A DNA stretch of 17,841 nt, taken from CAZBBC01 sp964489835 (GTDB lineage Bacteria > Calditrichota > Calditrichia > JAJRVZ01). Of the stretch, positions 15,201-17,841 are shown piece after piece; position 1 is the first letter of the stretch, and the number at the start of each line of letters is the position of its first letter. Under the pieces are notes generated by a model. It saw only the letters and a program-made list of their open reading frames with translations, was not told where the DNA came from and did no database searches. The stretch is taken from the NCBI GenBank assembly GCA_964489835.1, contig CAZBBC010000100.1, forward strand, positions 1 to 17,841, read 5' to 3'. Both the position numbers and the translations under genes were made by a program.

Positions 15201-15394
15201 GAACTGCCACGCAGAGTTCCAACAACCAGCACATCGGTGCCGGGCAGTGGATTTCCATCAGTATCTTTTACGACACCGGCAATCTTACCGGTAGAAGCTC
15301 CCAAAGCATCATTATCCGGGAGAAGAAAAAGAATTGCAAATGGAAACAGTAGAACTCCTACTTTTCTTAAAAAACCTTTTAATTTGGATGACAT
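12248..15394 (-). CDS. TonB-dependent receptor with carboxypeptidase-regulatory-like N-terminal domain
   Basis: A 1048-residue outer-membrane transporter. A signal peptide (about 1-33) precedes a carboxypeptidase-regulatory-like beta domain (37-114: GKIAGVVKDTDGNPLPGTDV...GSYSVSASMMGY). EEIVVTAERP (121-130) is the TonB-box-like link, and the plug (131-235) ends in FGNAQGGIINVVTKEG. The remainder is a 22-strand barrel closing with SFSFGLRISF, whose terminal Phe is the outer-membrane assembly signal. Two barrel loops carry calcium-binding-like motifs, DINKNGVIDEAE (about residue 670) and DSNGDGEENELD (about 820). It would import a large ligand using TonB energy. GGAGG lies just before the ATG. 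It follows the small barrel gene by 20 bases and is clearly co-transcribed with it. The substrate cannot be told from sequence. Confidence 0.92.
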   Translation of the reverse strand: MSSKLKGFLRKVGVLLFPFAILFLLPDNDALGASTGKIAGVVKDTDGNPLPGTDVLVVGTLRGSSTGLDGNYFILNMQPGSYSVSASMMGYQKIVKTDVLVQSGRTTPVDFVLETTIIEGEEIVVTAERPIVEIDRTSTQYIMNSKELENTPAIQSVSGLARYLPGVGLDGGNHMVIRGGDNTDIDMYYDGIPLDDYRDINIFSVEEASITTGGIDAEFGNAQGGIINVVTKEGDDKLHGTIEYGVSPPRQGHWGADYWDDAYHLDDNGDSRLHWDDPAWVNEVDSLTGRKVHEKIDYTDIWSQSIKIGLSGPLFLEKLYFSVGTQFSQGPGGAMSVNRYSLPYTQNNWKVTYKAHPTLTFRTGGFYSWSKGYNSGSNVGTGVGFTTGGLSAQDIEGTIRGMRIGNSGQYTEDRNIFLPIGYAAGGTNTSEDYMLYLAMTHLLSSSTYYDLKVYRFNYTRENQSVPDTVISNGRTDQDGWYFVEGGKGIDYTNAKNIKTGVKLDLTSQITTNHLIKAGVDVQLYDNWQTSFTHFTTIRRLTRIAKDFTSGEGVTPTKIAAYLSDKMEFGGLVINIGGRFDYFDWGTKFPVTYSLSKLLRPYNSYTRFRDLPEELWYKPEPLKALSPRLGLSHPISEKATVHFFYGHVYQLPSFWDMYGEEWYASNAKNPDIDINKNGVIDEAEIYNRLNDKSNQSHFGNPTMDYEKTTSFEMGVDWNFYEDYILTMTTYYKSAQNQVKGGSIHQFWDPNRTSPAPYINIRNNTQYEDAKGFEFLIKKRFSQFFSFQVSLNVAWATEGWSGERIRTYVPDGRWVEKYYFETYNWDSNGDGEENELDSGAEVPEPLREILMTKRMEDADAYIAQLREQGVTLKEVEGIEGLYYISTHYSSVGHPRDNISRRTSLGLIMYLDLPDNFGPTIFGIKPLANIHANMVYRYHEGLPYQYQSLDGKALWRSAPLSSSVNLRLEKSFRFAGFKNTVFLYISNLFNNKEISNNSNFGSIVSLRDYVTYGLEGYSPLYDYAFDYRGKTDGGIYLDAPRSFSFGLRISF

Positions 15395-15414
15395 GTTTCC
15401 TCCAGGTAAAATTT

Positions 15415-16125
15415 CTACTGTGAAAAGAAATAAGTTAAATCCAACCCGACGTCAAGCGATTGTAATGGTGAGACTTTTTCCATCAGCCACGATTCCATTG
15501 GACGTAAATAGCCAAAAATTATATAATATTTGCAATTAAAAGCCAATCTAAGGCGAGGACTAATTTCATAAAGGACTCCTAAGCCAAAATTAACACTGAA
15601 TGAAGTCCGTTCTTCCAGGTCCGGTGAGTAGGTGAAATTAAAATCTAATGGTGGTATTGATTGGCCGGGAAAGACCATGTTTTTAATTTCATGTTTATAA
15701 TAAATAAAACCCGAGCCAACACTCCAAAACGGTGTAAGAGGTCCCAAACGAAAGCGGAGTGGTGTTTCCATGTTAGCAATCACACCGATGAAAGAAACTT
15801 CAGAAGATGCATTCGGACTCGGATAATAGTTACCATCGTATACCCATTGGAATTCAGCATCTTCGATTTTGCCCTGCGAATATTTGCTGGAAAAACAGCT
15901 CACTTCGTAAGTAATTGAGTTTTTAACATAACTGAATTTTAATCCTAACTTTGGCCCCCCATCAAAACGATCGAAAAAGTTATATAGGGGAACATCATAT
16001 CGAATCAAAACACCAAAACCCCACCTGTCGTTTTGTAAAGATTGTTGTGACCACACGGGAACAGTTAAAAAACATGTCACAATGATGCAGGTGAGGAGCC
16101 AACGTAACCAAATTGAAGGAAACAT
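15415..16125 (-). CDS. Small outer-membrane beta-barrel protein
   Basis: A 236-residue exported protein with a signal peptide (1-26, ending VPVWSQ) and an all-beta pattern of amphipathic strands: WGFGVLIRYDVPLY, GLKFSYVKNSITYEV, FWSVGSGFIYYKHEI, SVNFGLGVLYEIS and SLDVGLDLTYFFSQ. It resembles the OmpA-barrel/OmpW-like fold with 8-10 strands and no periplasmic domain. The last residue is Gln, after an aromatic strand end. GGGAGA sits 6 bases before the ATG. It is the first gene of the cluster that continues with the TonB receptor and may stabilise or gate that receptor. I cannot name a specific family. Confidence 0.75.
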   Translation of the reverse strand: MFPSIWLRWLLTCIIVTCFLTVPVWSQQSLQNDRWGFGVLIRYDVPLYNFFDRFDGGPKLGLKFSYVKNSITYEVSCFSSKYSQGKIEDAEFQWVYDGNYYPSPNASSEVSFIGVIANMETPLRFRLGPLTPFWSVGSGFIYYKHEIKNMVFPGQSIPPLDFNFTYSPDLEERTSFSVNFGLGVLYEISPRLRLAFNCKYYIIFGYLRPMESWLMEKVSPLQSLDVGLDLTYFFSQ

Positions 16126-16383
16126 AAATGATCTCCCAAGATTGAATGAATAAAATCTTAGTTTTAATAAAAAAACATTGGCTATTTGCTATTCGTTGAG
16201 AACGGTTCACTTGAAATTTAGGGAGTGGGATAAAACAAGTTAATTGTTCGAATGATATAAGCGATTGTTCTTTAATGGTAATAAAACTTCAGATCACCAA
16301 TTTATTTATCCTCACCCCCTTAACAGCAAGAGTCGATTATTTTTTTATCTAATATTTTAAACATCTCCAACTACAACGATTGC
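16126..16383. other. Intergenic region, probable promoter of the outer-membrane cluster
   Basis: AT-rich sequence between a terminator and the first gene of the four-gene cluster. Since read-through is blocked by the terminator, the cluster promoter should lie here. I could not fix -35/-10 or Bacteroidota-type -33/-7 elements with confidence, and I see no operator-like symmetry. Confidence 0.4.
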
Positions 16384-16428
16384 ATATAAAAAAGAGATCT
16401 CCCAAAAGGTTTATTCTTTTGGGAGATC
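16384..16428 (-). terminator. Intrinsic terminator of the repeat-containing secreted protein gene
   Basis: A perfect 13-bp stem, GATCTCCCAAAAG/CTTTTGGGAGATC (16396-16408/16416-16428), with a 7-base loop. On the minus strand it is followed by CTC and a run of six Ts. It begins 7 bases past the TAA stop at 16436. Confidence 0.92.
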
Positions 16429-16435
16429 GGTAGAG

Positions 16436-17841
16436 TTATTTGATGAGAGTCATTTTCCTGGTTTCGGAAAAATCACTAGTCTTAAGCATGTAAAAATATA
16501 TGCCACTTGCCATTTTATTACCATACAGATCCCTGCCATCCCATTGTACTTTATAGGTGCCGGCTTTTTGTTTTTCATTAACAAGTTTGGTAATGAACTG
16601 GCCATTTACGTTGAAAATGGATAGGAAAACTCTTGTGGCCTTTTTGAGCTGATAACGAATCGATGTGGTTGGATTAAACGGGTTAGGATAGTTTTGATCC
16701 AAAGCAAACTTTTGAGGCAGTGCTCCTTCTTCCTTTTGGATGTCATATTTTATGGAGCTGACCCAATTTTCTCTGGCTTTATTGAAAATGCTTATATAGT
16801 CCGCTGGCAGCGGTTGCTCAAGCGGCCCATAAGCGCCTTCTGTTGTAGAAAGTACAAAAGCCATAGAAGCAACTTTTGGACAATTCCATCCGCCAACACC
16901 CCACCAAATATAATTGCTTCCATCATCAGGCTTTGCTTCGGCGGTCGTAATAACCGGGTCCGGATTTTCATCCAAATAAATGCGGCAAAATGATTCAGCA
17001 GGTGTTGGGCCAACTTCAACGGCAATCCGGTAAATGTGCCACTTTTCACTGCCGTCCTCGGCTGAGAATGTTTTAAAATAATCGTGTCCTGTATCCGGAT
17101 CAGGCCCAGATCGAACAACGAGATTGTCCGGCCCAAAAATATCATCGTCCGGATCGACACAACCATATCGCGCTTCAAAACCACTGAGAATGCTGGTTTC
17201 TACCACTTCACCGGCATTGGCGCCCGCGTAAGCTTTTACACGCATACCAATGTTCCCCGGTAGATCCATCGCTTTTGCCATCCAGGTAATAGTATAGCCT
17301 TCCCACTCATCGTCCGCGTCATCAAAGGGTGCCATAAAAGCTTGTCGAAGGTTGTGATGAGCACGAGCTTCTTCCTTCATTTGCCCATTATACGTGTTTA
17401 AATCGGCACATTCTGTAAGTGATTGCCAAGTCGGAAGTGTATACACCCGGTAATCGACACGCAAAGAAGCGATACTATCCTCTTTCGTAACAGACATAAA
17501 CTCCGGAGACAATGCCGGTTTTCCGGGAGCATAGCATCCGAAGGCTTGAATAGAATCGGCCCCATTATCCATCCATTCGCTTGTCCCCAGGTCAAGTTGC
17601 TGGTGTTTGCAGTCACTTGGTAACCAACCCTGGGAGTACGGGTCGCCATATCGTGCGTCATACAAAGGGCCTTCCCAGCCTTCAGGTTGTGCAAATGTCC
17701 CATCCTGATGAGAACGCGCCGTTGCATAGATATCCTGGAAATCATTTGGAATTGGCAATTCAAGCGGCCCATATGCACCTTCTGTCGTAGAAAGTACAAA
17801 AGCCATAGAAGCAACTTTTGGACAATTCCATCCGCCAACAC
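16436..17841 (-). CDS. 3' part of a large secreted repeat protein with T9SS sorting domain (5' end outside window)
   Basis: The frame is open to the window edge. The last 468 codons are visible and include no real start: the first in-frame ATG lies inside a repeat. The visible part ends a unit (VGGWNCPKVASMAFVLSTTE...) and then contains a complete second unit of 314 residues with the same closing segment. A linker and a classical type A sorting domain follow (NYPNPFNPTTSIRYQL, FLSIFNVNGQ, ASGIYFYMLK, ending KMTLIK). The units are rich in Trp, Tyr and Asp, and their beta-like segments (WHIYRIAVEV, SFCRIYLDENP) recall concanavalin/LamG-like folds, but I do not recognise the domain. It should be exported by type IX secretion and anchored or released at the surface. 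A strong terminator separates it from the next cluster. Confidence 0.83.
   Translation of the reverse strand, partial: VGGWNCPKVASMAFVLSTTEGAYGPLELPIPNDFQDIYATARSHQDGTFAQPEGWEGPLYDARYGDPYSQGWLPSDCKHQQLDLGTSEWMDNGADSIQAFGCYAPGKPALSPEFMSVTKEDSIASLRVDYRVYTLPTWQSLTECADLNTYNGQMKEEARAHHNLRQAFMAPFDDADDEWEGYTITWMAKAMDLPGNIGMRVKAYAGANAGEVVETSILSGFEARYGCVDPDDDIFGPDNLVVRSGPDPDTGHDYFKTFSAEDGSEKWHIYRIAVEVGPTPAESFCRIYLDENPDPVITTAEAKPDDGSNYIWWGVGGWNCPKVASMAFVLSTTEGAYGPLEQPLPADYISIFNKARENWVSSIKYDIQKEEGALPQKFALDQNYPNPFNPTTSIRYQLKKATRVFLSIFNVNGQFITKLVNEKQKAGTYKVQWDGRDLYGNKMASGIYFYMLKTSDFSETRKMTLIK
16821..17841 (-). repeat. Tandem 942-bp (314-codon) coding repeat
   Basis: The 79 bases at 16821-16899 match 17763-17841 with only three differences, all silent (GGC/GGT, GCT/GCA and ACA/ACG). 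The last 54 bases are identical. The offset is exactly 942 bases, a multiple of three. The second copy runs off the window, so the number of units and how far the near-identity extends cannot be seen. Confidence 0.85.

Overview
The window comes from the accessory part of a Gram-negative genome, most likely from the FCB superphylum but outside the classical Bacteroidota (KSB1, Marinimicrobia or Calditrichota-like lineages; inference). Two surface proteins end in type IX secretion (T9SS/Por) C-terminal sorting domains. A PorV/PorQ-type barrel and a TonB receptor with an N-terminal carboxypeptidase-regulatory-like domain are present. Most starts have strong GGAGG-type Shine-Dalgarno sites, which Bacteroidota proper usually lack. 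Every gene I can support lies on the minus strand, so transcription runs from high to low coordinates.

17841-16436: the 3' end of a large secreted protein with a 314-residue tandem repeat and a sorting domain, closed by a clear intrinsic terminator. 16125-8601: a four-gene outer-membrane cluster (small beta-barrel, TonB-dependent receptor, 834-residue sorting-domain protein, PorV/PorQ-like barrel) that looks like a dedicated surface uptake or export unit. 8603-7955: a graveyard holding a decayed URO-D-family gene, the C-terminal end of a REP-associated (Y1) transposase, and two small REP-like hairpins beside it.

7810-6776: the most interesting locus. A DUF1573 periplasmic protein has an in-frame TGA exactly where the family has the first Cys of its CGCT motif. 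The reading frame continues uninterrupted for 265 more codons, homology runs across the TGA, and a stem-loop starts at the next base. This is what a selenocysteine codon with a bacterial SECIS would look like. TGA is also the normal stop of this gene and of two others here, so the genetic code is not globally reassigned. It is followed by a small sensor-like lipoprotein (6733-6251) and a STAS protein (6111-5764).

5371-472: a TPR protein, a URO-D-family (MtaA-like) methyltransferase-type protein, an ACS-family (hexuronate-type) MFS transporter and a Tat-exported Gfo/Idh/MocA oxidoreductase. Together they suggest uptake and oxidation of sugar acids or sugar derivatives plus a one-carbon/demethylation step (inference). 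Palindromic and GC-rich dispersed repeats fill the gaps, especially 1-471, 1925-1979 and 3236-3317.
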